Part shown: positions 19,378-28,017 of the stretch, piece by piece
Numbering within the stretch: the stretch's first letter is position 1
Layout: each line of letters opens with the position of its first letter
From: an uncultured Verrucomicrobiota bacterium
GTDB lineage: Bacteria > Verrucomicrobiota > Verrucomicrobiia > Limisphaerales > UBA9464
Assembly: GCA_903907995.1 (NCBI GenBank)
Contig: CAIVQH010000055.1
Location: forward strand, 1-54,123
Length of the DNA stretch: 54,123 bases
Direction: 5' to 3'
Made by a program: the position numbers and the translations under genes
Notes under the pieces: model-generated
Database searches by the model: none
What the model saw: the letters and a program-made list of their open reading frames with translations, nothing else
Told to the model about the DNA's origin: nothing

Positions 19378-22038
19378 CTACTTCTTCTCCGGCTTCGGGG
19401 GCAGCAGGGCCAGGATATCCTGCTGCTTGAGATACCATTCGCGGAGCGAGCGGGAGAGGCTTGAGTCCTTGAATTCCTTCAGGTTGGCGCTGTTCAACGC
19501 GCCCTCCACCTCATCCTTGAGCGCCTTGTTCAGGTCGCCCTTGGCGTCGGTGGCCCAGCCGCGGAAGGAACCGGTCTTGTCGTTGAGCGCCTTGGCGGCG
19601 GCAAGACGGGTCTCGTTGTCGTATTTGAAGTCCACGACCTCGACCAGGCTCTTGTCCACCTTGCCCTTGATGTGGACCGACTCGTCCTTGGCCAGGATGA
19701 CCGTCCGGGCCAGATCCATGATCCGGTGCTCCAGCTTCGAGACCGAATCATCCTCGGCGACGGTCCCGGTGGCCTCGAAGCCGAGGTCGCGGGGCGCATT
19801 CTCCAGCCGTCCGACGACCTGCTTGACGACTTCCTTCTCAAATTCCTCGAAGAACTTTTTGCCGCGCTGGTTGATCAGGTCCTTCTCCTCCTTGGTGAAG
19901 GAGTATTTCTTCTCATCCAGGCCGACGAAGTTCGTGTACGCAGGGGCCTCGAGCAGCTTGGCGAGCCGTTCGGAAAGGGCGCCGGCGCTGATTTTGTCGA
20001 GCACCGCGACCTCCTTCGGCTCGTCCTTGAGTTCCAGCTTCAGGTCCACGGGGATAAAGGCGAACATCGCCCGGTCCACGCCGCCGAGCTTGTCGATCTG
20101 CTCGTTGAGCGACTTCCAGTGGGCCTGGTGCCGCTCCTTCTCATTCAGTTCGCCCACGAAATCGAACTGGTTCTCCACGCGCAGGGAACGGATGTTGCCC
20201 CGGAACCAGTTCAGCATGGTGGAAAAGTCGCCGCTGACCGAATAGGCGTAGCTCCGCACGTTGAGGTTCACCTTTTCAAACGGCACCCGGTCACGCGGGT
20301 CGCGCGGAGCCCGGGCGTTGATGAAGGTCTCAATCAGGTTGTTCGGCAGGTTCCGCAGGGTCCCGGACAGGTCGCTGTAGGCGGCCACGACCGGCTCGAC
20401 ACCATAATCAAAGCGGATCACGTCACCATAGCGGCCCACATCCTGGTCGGTGCCGAAAAGCAGCTTCTTCTCGCTCGGCTCCTTGCCGTCGAAGTAACCC
20501 CACTGGATGGCGGCCTTGTCATGCGGCAACGGCTCCACCCCGGTGCGCATCTTCCAGCCCACGAACACGGCCGCCTTGAACACCGTGTATTCCATCATCG
20601 AGGTCGTGACCAATTTGTTGGTAAAGGCTTCCAGGCCCTTGTTGGCCAGATAGGCCTTGAACCAGTCGTCGAGTTCCTTGGGCGTCATCGTGGCGGCCAG
20701 GCTGCCCGCAAAGTTATGCCGCAGGCCGAGGACGTGGCCGACCTCGTGAGCGACCACTTCGCGGACATAATCCTGGGAGGCGCGAAGGACTGCCTCGTCG
20801 GTCAGTTGGTCATTGGCCAGCAAGTCCTGCAAGCCCTGGGCGTACTGGGCGGCGAATTCGCCGGCGTTGATCTGGCAGGCGGTGGCGGAACCGAAGAACG
20901 ACATCCCGAACGGCATCGGGTGCTTCTTGTCGCCATCTTTCTTGTCACCGTCCTTTTTGGCCTCGGCCAGCTCGATCATCGCCCGCAGGGCCGCCCGGGC
21001 GCGGGATTTGCCGACCACTCCGAAGACGGAGGTCATGTACGCCTGCCCGTGCTTGGACTCGCCGGTGAGGGGGTCGAGGAGGATGTCGGCGTAGGCGAAG
21101 CCCGCGTTGTCCCACGGCACCCATTGCACGATGTTGTAGCGCACATCGGGCGCGGTGACGCCGTCCGGGGCCTTGTCAGCCTTGACCACGTTGGTTCCAA
21201 AGGCGCGGTTCCAGTAGGTGATGCCGTCCTTCATCGCCTCGACGTATTCCTTGGGAGTGTTGGCGCTGTAATAGAACTGGATGGGCTTCGAGAGGTCGAA
21301 GCGCGCCATCTTGGACGTCCGCCGGCCGGTGGTCGGTTCGAGCAGTGACTCCGTCTCGAAGAAACGCGCATAGCGGGCCTCGATGTCGGACTGTTCCTTG
21401 CCCGGCTTTTCGGTCGGCACGTAGGGCGAAAAGAAATAGCGCACCTCGTAACGGGCCTCGACATCGCCCTCGAACTCCCGCGCCTGCACGCTCTGCCGGA
21501 TCACGAGCTGGCCATCCTTGACCTCGGCACCGAACACGCGGCTTTGCGGCACTTCCATGACCCGGTCGCGCTGGGCGTATTCCCCGCTCGTCCACGAGTC
21601 GGTGAAGACACGGCGCATGCCCTTGTTGAAATCGACCACCAGCTTCGTGGCATCCTGCTCGACAATGGGGAACGTGGTCAGCAGCCGCCGCGCCGGCAGA
21701 TCCTTCGTGACCACAATGCCGTCGGTGGCCTCGTAAAGGTCCACCCCGTCATGGAAGGCCTCGAAAAGAACCACCTTGCCAGCCAACCCCGTGCTCGTCG
21801 CCGCGGTGGCCTGCGGGATGATCGAGGCCGACATCAGGAAGTTCTTCCCCAGGGCCGAGCGCGGAATGGTCAGGTTGTTGTTGGTCGCCACGGCCAGCTC
21901 CAGCGGGCGGGCGCTTTCCTTCGCGCTTTGCGAGCGCGACGGCAGAATCGTGGCCAGCGCGAGGAATCCGGTCAGGAAAAGTTGGAACGAGGAAGGCGTG
22001 ATCCGCCTCCGCAACTGATAGGCAACAGTTTGAATCAT
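19378..22038 (-). CDS. Exported zinc metalloprotease (metzincin-type, DUF5117/DUF4953-like)
   Basis: 886 residues from ATG 22038; an earlier in-frame start at 22101 runs through a heptamer repeat and was rejected. The N-terminal hydrophobic segment SSFQLFLTGFLALATILPSR is a signal peptide. The zinc site HEVGHVLGLRH is near residue 430, the extended metzincin motif HEXXHXXGXXH, followed by FAGSLAA. The N-terminal and C-terminal regions resemble the large DUF5117/DUF4953 secreted metalloproteases. It is expected to act outside the cytoplasm on proteins. Heptamer arrays flank the gene upstream. Confidence 0.88.
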   Translation of the reverse strand: MIQTVAYQLRRRITPSSFQLFLTGFLALATILPSRSQSAKESARPLELAVATNNNLTIPRSALGKNFLMSASIIPQATAATSTGLAGKVVLFEAFHDGVDLYEATDGIVVTKDLPARRLLTTFPIVEQDATKLVVDFNKGMRRVFTDSWTSGEYAQRDRVMEVPQSRVFGAEVKDGQLVIRQSVQAREFEGDVEARYEVRYFFSPYVPTEKPGKEQSDIEARYARFFETESLLEPTTGRRTSKMARFDLSKPIQFYYSANTPKEYVEAMKDGITYWNRAFGTNVVKADKAPDGVTAPDVRYNIVQWVPWDNAGFAYADILLDPLTGESKHGQAYMTSVFGVVGKSRARAALRAMIELAEAKKDGDKKDGDKKHPMPFGMSFFGSATACQINAGEFAAQYAQGLQDLLANDQLTDEAVLRASQDYVREVVAHEVGHVLGLRHNFAGSLAATMTPKELDDWFKAYLANKGLEAFTNKLVTTSMMEYTVFKAAVFVGWKMRTGVEPLPHDKAAIQWGYFDGKEPSEKKLLFGTDQDVGRYGDVIRFDYGVEPVVAAYSDLSGTLRNLPNNLIETFINARAPRDPRDRVPFEKVNLNVRSYAYSVSGDFSTMLNWFRGNIRSLRVENQFDFVGELNEKERHQAHWKSLNEQIDKLGGVDRAMFAFIPVDLKLELKDEPKEVAVLDKISAGALSERLAKLLEAPAYTNFVGLDEKKYSFTKEEKDLINQRGKKFFEEFEKEVVKQVVGRLENAPRDLGFEATGTVAEDDSVSKLEHRIMDLARTVILAKDESVHIKGKVDKSLVEVVDFKYDNETRLAAAKALNDKTGSFRGWATDAKGDLNKALKDEVEGALNSANLKEFKDSSLSRSLREWYLKQQDILALLPPKPEKK

Positions 22039-22087
22039 GGCAGCAGCGGCGGGGACTGAAAACTCGGGCCGCGGTTCTGACAACTGA

Positions 22088-22110
22088 ATTTGAACGTCCA
22101 ACGTTCAAAG
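22088..22110. repeat. Palindromic heptamer repeat upstream of the metalloprotease
   Basis: TTTGAACG-TCCAA-CGTTCAAA is a perfect inverted repeat and also consists of TGAACGT/CCAACGT heptamers. It lies about 50 bp before the protease start. Confidence 0.65.
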
Positions 22111-22176
22111 GCGGCCCCCGGCTGCCTCATGATCAGGGCGCTTTCGCACGGACGGCTCCGGCTAGAAAGTCTTCCT

Positions 22177-22214
22177 TTGAACGTTCGATGCTGGACGTTG
22201 AGCGTTGGACGTTC
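22177..22214. repeat. Heptamer array, consensus TTGGACG
   Basis: Five heptamers (TTGAACG, TTCGATG, CTGGACG, TTGAGCG, TTGGACG) followed by TTC. It lies in the intergenic gap just downstream of the GH5-like gene, about 67 bp from the related palindrome at 22088. Confidence 0.75.
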
Positions 22215-22220
22215 TGGCCA

Positions 22221-23372
22221 TTAATGATTCGCCCTGAGCCTCCGATTTGCCTGGCCCACGGCTTCCAACTGGTAGGCCCGCGCATTGGTGGCCGTGACGC
22301 TCCAGTCGTCGGCCTGGCCGTCGAAGTCGAACACCCACAGCGCAGCGAGTGGGACCTGTTCGCTCTCGAGTCGCCCGAGAATCTCCGCAAACCGCTTTCG
22401 TGATTCTGGCGTCGGCTTACCCGGTACGCCGAATTCGCCGACGAAGAGCGGTTTGTGTACCTGCGCCGCCACTCCCATGGCGGCGCCGAGGCGGTCGGTG
22501 TCCGACGTGTCATAGGCGCGCACGCTGAGGGAATTCACCGAGCCCGGATTGTCTCCGGCCAGCATCTGGGCGAACTGCTCCGGCGTGTCCTTCGCCCATG
22601 ACTTCTCAGCGCGCTGATGCCAGGCGGAGACGCGGGGAAAGGCGTTGCCGGTGATGATGAGCCGGTGCGGATCGTACCGGTGCACCTCCATCGCGAAGGC
22701 CGTGAACGCCGCCCGAATCTGTTCGTGGGTCAGCTCGTCGCGCGCTGAACGGGTGGCAGGTGTGCCCAGTGACGGCACCACGGACGGGCGGTGCTCGGCC
22801 GCGTTCGGCAGGTCGGCGACCAGATTGTATTCGTTGCCAAACTCCCAGGCCCAGATCGCCGGCGAAGCGCGGTAACGCGTCACGACCTCTCGGACATACT
22901 CACGCATGAAGGCCTGCGTCCGGCTCTTGGGATTGCCCCACTGGTCGCAGGGCTCCCCGACCAGGTCCGGCACGGTGCTGAGCAGCCAGAACAGCGACGG
23001 AATCAGCCCCACGTGATTCCGTTCCGCCGACTTCACCACCGCGTCCAGCCGCGCGAAATGTTCGGCGCGGTTCGTCCGGTAGAGCCCCCACTCGCTGGGC
23101 CAGTAACCACCCGCCGAAAATCGCGCGAAGGGAATCCCCTGCCCCGCCAGCACGCCGAAACCCGCAGCGTAGTTCGTCCGCGACGGCTCCGCGAGCGTGC
23201 GGACGAAAGCGTCGTAATAATTCACGCCAATACCGCGAAACGGTTTTCCCGCCAGCCGCAGCGTGCCGTCGTCACCGGCCGAAAGGCCCGGCGAAACGTC
23301 CGCAGCCTGAGCACCCGGAGCGGACAAGACCAAGGTCAGCAGCAGCAGCAGCAGCATCTTTCTCATACGCAT
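22221..23372 (-). CDS. Exported GH5-like glycoside hydrolase
   Basis: 383 residues from ATG 23372, with a signal peptide rich in leucine (MLLLLLLTLVLSAPGAQA), part of which is encoded by an AGC-type triplet run. A cellulase-like TIM barrel follows. The probable acid/base Glu is in WAWEFGNEYN (about residue 180) and the nucleophile Glu in FVGEFGVPG (about 312), as in clan GH-A. It begins with GKPFRGIGVNYYDAF, typical of mannanase/cellulase relatives. The substrate is unknown, plausibly a plant or algal polysaccharide. An alternative start is ATG 23366. Confidence 0.85.
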   Translation of the reverse strand: MRMRKMLLLLLLTLVLSAPGAQAADVSPGLSAGDDGTLRLAGKPFRGIGVNYYDAFVRTLAEPSRTNYAAGFGVLAGQGIPFARFSAGGYWPSEWGLYRTNRAEHFARLDAVVKSAERNHVGLIPSLFWLLSTVPDLVGEPCDQWGNPKSRTQAFMREYVREVVTRYRASPAIWAWEFGNEYNLVADLPNAAEHRPSVVPSLGTPATRSARDELTHEQIRAAFTAFAMEVHRYDPHRLIITGNAFPRVSAWHQRAEKSWAKDTPEQFAQMLAGDNPGSVNSLSVRAYDTSDTDRLGAAMGVAAQVHKPLFVGEFGVPGKPTPESRKRFAEILGRLESEQVPLAALWVFDFDGQADDWSVTATNARAYQLEAVGQANRRLRANH

Positions 23373-23692
23373 AGATCGTGAAGTTCCGGAAGTGTTCCTC
23401 GTCCCGACCGCTTGTTCAAACATCACCTTTCGGCAAAGCATGCATCTGAACTCTTCCCATAGACGTAACTCTCACTATCGGCCGGTCACAGGACTCCGGA
23501 CGGCCGGACTGGAAGCGTCCCGCTGGCGACGGCTGTCTGAGTAACCGACCAAATCGAACCGCCCCAGATCGCCAGAGCCCGTGGACGGATCTCAGGCCTA
23601 GCTAGATTTCGTCCATAGAAACTCGCGTAACCCGTTAAACTCTACGACGATAGCAGCCGAATTAAGGTCACGATCGACACGTTTTCCGGCCG
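23373..23692. other. Divergent intergenic region, no gene seen
   Basis: 320 bp between divergent genes (GH5-like and membrane kinase). I see no ORF, RNA or clear repeat. It presumably holds both promoters, but no box is convincing. Confidence 0.5.
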
Positions 23693-25066
23693 ATGCCCGA
23701 AGCCAAAGAAAAAGCGCCCCTGATGAGACGGCTGGCCCAGCTCATGGCCACCGTGGGAGGCACGTCGGCGCGTTTTCTGGGCCAATGGCAGCCAGCGGAC
23801 CCGGAAGTGGCCCGACGAATTCGGCTGATCACGAATTTCGGCTTTCTCGGCTTCCTCTTCGGGATGGCCTACGCCACGTTTTACTGGTTCATCGGGCACC
23901 CTTGGGGCAGCGCCATCATTGTCGGTTGCAGCCTCGCTTTTGTGGTTACGCCGTATCTGCTCCGGGCCACCCATTCGGTCGAACTCTGTGGGCATCTCCT
24001 CAGCGGCATTATGGCGGCGGGCTTCACCGCCCTCTGCGGCGTGGAAGGCGGGATGAACGGCCATGCCATCGCCTGGCTGGTCAGCGTGCCGCTGTGCGCC
24101 CTGCTCCTCGTCGGCCGCCGGGCGGGCCTTTGGTGGACCGGCCTCAGCCTCCTCGCCGCCGGGGCCATCGTGATGGCGCACCTGCTGGGGGTTCCGATGC
24201 CCACCCGCTATGATCCCCGATGGCATTCGCTGGTCACCGCGCTCGGCTACCTGGGCCTGATCGCGTTCATGTTCCTCCTCGGGCTGATCTTCGAGAGCGG
24301 ACGGGAACGCGCCTTTGGCCGGATGCAGCAGGCACTGGGCGAACTCGAGTCTTCCAACCGGCAGCTCATCCACTTGAACGAGGAGAAGAACGAGTTCCTC
24401 AGCATCGCCGCCCATGACCTGAAGAACCCGCTCACCGCGATCATTGGCAATGCCGAGCTGATTGGTGAGATGGAGAACCGTGAGAAGGTCGTGAAGCTTG
24501 CGGAACGCATCCACACTGCCGGCACGCGGATGAACATGCTGATCAAAGATCTGCTCGATGCCAACGCCATCGAGGAGGGCCGCTTCTCCTCCCATATCGA
24601 GCCGTGTCACATGTCGGAACTGGTGGACGAATGCATCCGCCAAAACCACACCAACGCGAGCCGCAAACAGATCACCGTGAACCGGCACGCCGGCGAGAGA
24701 TTCTGGGTGCTGGCCGACCGCCTCGCCACGCTCCAGATCCTCGACAACCTGCTCTCCAACGCCATCAAGTATTCCCCGCTCGGCAGCACGGTGGAGATCG
24801 GTATCGTCGCCTCCAACGGGCACATCCTCACGATGATCCGCGATCAGGGGCCGGGCCTGAGTGACGACGACCAGACGCGGCTTTTCCGCAAGTTCACCCG
24901 TCTGAGCTCGAAGCCAACCGGCGGCGAAAGTTCCAGCGGTCTGGGGCTTTCAATCGTGAAGCGGCTGGCCGAGGCCATGTCCGGCTCCGTGGAATGCACC
25001 AGCACTTTGGGCCACGGCTCAGCGTTCACCCTGCGGCTGCCCGCTGGCGACCGGGCCAGTCTTTAA
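23693..25066 (+). CDS. Membrane sensor histidine kinase
   Basis: 457 residues. Six predicted membrane segments span about residues 45-200 (for example GFLGFLFGMAYATFYWFIG and LGYLGLIAFMFLLGLIF). A short coiled linker leads to HisKA with SIAAHDLKNPLTAIIGNAEL (His about 240). The HATPase has [22 protein letters not shown] and SSGLGLSIVKRL. There is no extracellular sensor domain, so a membrane-state or redox cue is possible. No response regulator is adjacent, which makes it an orphan. Convergent with the FadL-like gene. Confidence 0.9.
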   Translation: MPEAKEKAPLMRRLAQLMATVGGTSARFLGQWQPADPEVARRIRLITNFGFLGFLFGMAYATFYWFIGHPWGSAIIVGCSLAFVVTPYLLRATHSVELCGHLLSGIMAAGFTALCGVEGGMNGHAIAWLVSVPLCALLLVGRRAGLWWTGLSLLAAGAIVMAHLLGVPMPTRYDPRWHSLVTALGYLGLIAFMFLLGLIFESGRERAFGRMQQALGELESSNRQLIHLNEEKNEFLSIAAHDLKNPLTAIIGNAELIGEMENREKVVKLAERIHTAGTRMNMLIKDLLDANAIEEGRFSSHIEPCHMSELVDECIRQNHTNASRKQITVNRHAGERFWVLADRLATLQILDNLLSNAIKYSPLGSTVEIGIVASNGHILTMIRDQGPGLSDDDQTRLFRKFTRLSSKPTGGESSSGLGLSIVKRLAEAMSGSVECTSTLGHGSAFTLRLPAGDRASL

Positions 25067-25147
25067 ACCGCTCATCAACGCCAATCCGGGCTGATAAATC
25101 AGATTCGTCCGCCGTTTTGTATCGGTGACCAACCGTGGTTCAACTCG

Positions 25148-26407
25148 CTAGAACCGATACCCCGTCGTCAGTCCGAACCAGTGGATGCCCACTTCCGTGC
25201 GGCTGTTGGAATATTCCCCGGCCTGCAGGCCACTTACCGCCGCCGTCATCGCCGTCGGCAGGTCGTACTGGTACGCCCCGGCAACCGAGAAATGCCCGTG
25301 CCGCCATTCCAGCCCGGTGCTGACCGTGTGGCGGGCGATCGCCGCTGTCAGGGGCAGGAGGGTTTCCGTCGGAACCGGGCTGTCGCCAAAGGCATAACCG
25401 GCCCGCAACGTCAGCTCTTGGGTAACCTTGAACTCCACCCCGGTACGGAACACCACCCGGTCACGCCAGTGAAGCGGTACGGTGTCATCGATGGCGTTGG
25501 TTCCCAGAAACCCGTTCAGGTCGGCGTTGTTACCCGACGTGAGATGGATTGGCAGTTTATCAAAAGCGTCGCTCCAGTTGATCCAGTCCACCTGTACCGC
25601 GAGCCGCCAGCGCCTGTCGGCCTGCCAGGAAATGCCGCCCGAGACCGATTGGGGAAACACATTCGCCACCAGCGCGTCATAGCGGAAATCCGGCCGTACC
25701 GAGGCAAACGGTCCGCCCAAATTGGTGAGTTGCGTGCCCGCATTGCCGCTGGCGCTGCCTTTGCTGTCCACCGAGGTCTCCGTCTGATAGCTGAGGCTGA
25801 GTGTCAGGGAATCCAGCGGACGATAGATCACGCCCACATTGCCATTGAACCCCACCCCGGAGGTTTCAAGGTCCAGCAGCGTCTTGAAGCCTTTCAGCAC
25901 CGGATGGCTCTGGAAAACGTAGGGTGCCTTGAGCGCGTTCTCGTTATAAACGATGCCCAGGCCGCCCGGGGCATCCACATACTTCCAGTCCCCCTTCATG
26001 GCCGCATCGGGCATGAACCCCAGACCAAGCGTCAGCGGGCCGGATCGGATCGGCAGCGCGAGGCCAAATTCCGGACCGGCTTCCACCTTCTGGCTCAAAC
26101 GGCCGTCCGAGTTGGCCGCGTTCGAAAAATCACCGGTCGCCAGGCCGCCGACGGCCCCCAGTTGCAGGGTTGTGGAGGACGTGGAACGCAGGGCCGCCGG
26201 GTTGCTGTGCAGCGCCGAAATCGGATCGTTTTCCAGCCCAACTTCCGTCCCGGCCAGGGCCATCGAACGGGCACCGGCACCGTCACGGTAGATGCCATTC
26301 GCCTGCGCCGGCCGGACGAATGAAATTGTCGCCATACTCAGGGCGGCGAGCAGCAATGGTTGGGCCGGAAAGGACGGAGTAACTCCGGCAAGACGATGGG
26401 ATGACAT
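25148..26407 (-). CDS. Outer membrane protein, FadL/OMPP1/TodX family
   Basis: 419 residues with a signal peptide ending PAQANG, then the FadL-type N-terminal motif NGIYRDGAGARSMALAGTEVG with DPISALHSNPAALRS, and alternating amphipathic strands to the terminal aromatic residue (TTGYRF). It is expected to form a 14-strand beta-barrel for uptake of hydrophobic compounds. Monocistronic, divergent from the Tat-exported protein at 26614. Confidence 0.88.
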   Translation of the reverse strand: MSSHRLAGVTPSFPAQPLLLAALSMATISFVRPAQANGIYRDGAGARSMALAGTEVGLENDPISALHSNPAALRSTSSTTLQLGAVGGLATGDFSNAANSDGRLSQKVEAGPEFGLALPIRSGPLTLGLGFMPDAAMKGDWKYVDAPGGLGIVYNENALKAPYVFQSHPVLKGFKTLLDLETSGVGFNGNVGVIYRPLDSLTLSLSYQTETSVDSKGSASGNAGTQLTNLGGPFASVRPDFRYDALVANVFPQSVSGGISWQADRRWRLAVQVDWINWSDAFDKLPIHLTSGNNADLNGFLGTNAIDDTVPLHWRDRVVFRTGVEFKVTQELTLRAGYAFGDSPVPTETLLPLTAAIARHTVSTGLEWRHGHFSVAGAYQYDLPTAMTAAVSGLQAGEYSNSRTEVGIHWFGLTTGYRF

Positions 26408-26583
26408 GGTGTGGTTGGAACTGTGCGGAAGACGGGCAGCCCAAGGCCACCCCGTATTCTAGCGAGCGGCGGTGAAATTTCTTTAGATAGAAAATCTATG
26501 AGATCACGCCCGTCAGCATTCCACCTGAGCCAAGCCCCGATAGCTCGTGCGCGTGCGCCCGCCGCAAACTTTCTGCTCCCCCT

Positions 26584-26607
26584 CTTCGCGCCTTCGTGTC
26601 TTTGCTG
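26584..26607 (+). repeat. Octamer array upstream of a start codon
   Basis: CTTCGCGC, CTTCGTGT, CTTTGCTG in tandem, ending 6 bp before the ATG at 26614. A second array of the same class ends 8 bp before rfbB. Confidence 0.7.
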
Positions 26608-26613
26608 TGCGGC

Positions 26614-28017
26614 ATGCAGCCCCGCCTCCCTGATCTGACCGATCGCCGTGGATTCCTACGTCTTGCCGCAGGGGCGACGGCGGCGGCGGGACTGGGTGCC
26701 ACCCATCTGCTTCAGGCGCAGACGCCGGGCGACCGTCCCACCCGCGAAAGCGGCGTCACGGTGCTGCACCCGCGCACGCGTCAGCCAGTCGCGCTGATCA
26801 TTGATGACTCGACCTGCCTGGTGAACCTGAACCGCTACGCCATGCCGCAGTTCAACGAGGCGTTCGTGGGCGCGACGGAGACGTATCACCGGCCCTGGCG
26901 CGACTGGCCGGTGGAGATTCCCGATGCGTTCGTCCGCAAGTTCTGGGAGTGGTGCGCCGAAGCGGGAGTGAAGGGCAAATACAGCATCGTGCCCTACCCC
27001 GCCTGTGTCGGCCGGCTGGACCGCATGCTGCCCGGCTGGAGTCCGCGCGAGCTGCGTGAATCCATTGAGCTGGTTCGCACGCTGATGACGCCCAACTGGG
27101 ACATCCATCCGGAGATGGTCACTCATACGCGGGTGATCGACCTGAAGACGGGCCATCCCTACCCGGAGCTGTCGCCGAAGTTCATGGAGAACTGGGAGTG
27201 GACGACCGGCCGCAGCGCGGACGAGATCGGGGCCTACCAGGCCTACGCGCTGGGCATCCTCAAGGAAATCGGCCTGCCGTGCGAAGGTATCACCACGCCG
27301 GGCGGCTTCGGCAACAAGGCGCTGCCGCAGCTCGCCCGCGCCACGCTGGAGTCGGTGCGCAGCGTCTTCCGCGCGGAGATTCCCCATTACTTCCGTCACA
27401 TGTTCACTGAAGGAGACGAAAGCGTCGCGCCGCGCGTCGAGTACGCCAGCGGGCTCGACGGGCCGGACCCGCGCTGCGTGGTGAGCATCATCGCCTGCGC
27501 CGGCGACTGGACGGGAGGCTGGGACTGCACGAATCCCGGCGGCGCGGACAAGTTCATCAGCGAGGACGGCAAGCATGGACGCATGGTGGACGTCATCGCC
27601 CGCGGTGAGCCGGCCCTGATGCTCGCGCACTGGACCGGCATCTGGTTCAACGGCTACGAGGTGGGCTTCAACATCTTCAAGGAAGTCGTGAAGCGTCTGA
27701 ACACGCACTATGACAATCTGCTCTGGATGAAGCTCAGCGAAGTGTCGCGCTATTGGGCCGCCCGCGAACTGACCCGCATCGGGCGCAGTGGTGGTACGGT
27801 GAATTTCCGCGCGCCGTTCGCGTGCCCGGACTTCACGGTACGCTGGGAGGTTGGAGTGTCCAACGCCCCCCGTCTGAACGCCAAGGGCGACGTGACGGAA
27901 CTGAAGGAAGTCACCGGCGCGCTCAAGCTGGCGGCCAACACCTGGTGCCGTGAGGGGCAGCACGTGACCGCCTGCTTCGCGCTGCCCAAGGGCGAATCCC
28001 GGATCACTGTTGCGTGA
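26614..28017 (+). CDS. Tat-exported protein of unknown function, deacetylase-like fold
   Basis: 467 residues. The start at ATG 26614 (MQPRLPDLTDRRGFLRLAAG) gives a twin-arginine signal DRRGFL followed by an Ala/Gly hydrophobic run. An upstream in-frame start lies inside an octamer repeat and was rejected. The body begins VALIIDDSTCLVN and contains KGKYSIVPYP and GEPALMLAHWTG, recalling glycoside hydrolase/deacetylase superfamily barrels (a DD pair early, His late), but I cannot assign a reaction. It overlaps the next gene by GTGA, so the two are cotranscribed. Confidence 0.75.
   Translation: MQPRLPDLTDRRGFLRLAAGATAAAGLGATHLLQAQTPGDRPTRESGVTVLHPRTRQPVALIIDDSTCLVNLNRYAMPQFNEAFVGATETYHRPWRDWPVEIPDAFVRKFWEWCAEAGVKGKYSIVPYPACVGRLDRMLPGWSPRELRESIELVRTLMTPNWDIHPEMVTHTRVIDLKTGHPYPELSPKFMENWEWTTGRSADEIGAYQAYALGILKEIGLPCEGITTPGGFGNKALPQLARATLESVRSVFRAEIPHYFRHMFTEGDESVAPRVEYASGLDGPDPRCVVSIIACAGDWTGGWDCTNPGGADKFISEDGKHGRMVDVIARGEPALMLAHWTGIWFNGYEVGFNIFKEVVKRLNTHYDNLLWMKLSEVSRYWAARELTRIGRSGGTVNFRAPFACPDFTVRWEVGVSNAPRLNAKGDVTELKEVTGALKLAANTWCREGQHVTACFALPKGESRITVA

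Noticed and set aside
23339-23357. AGC triplet run as a microsatellite of interest
   Set aside because: Encodes the leucine core of the hydrolase signal peptide; explained by function.
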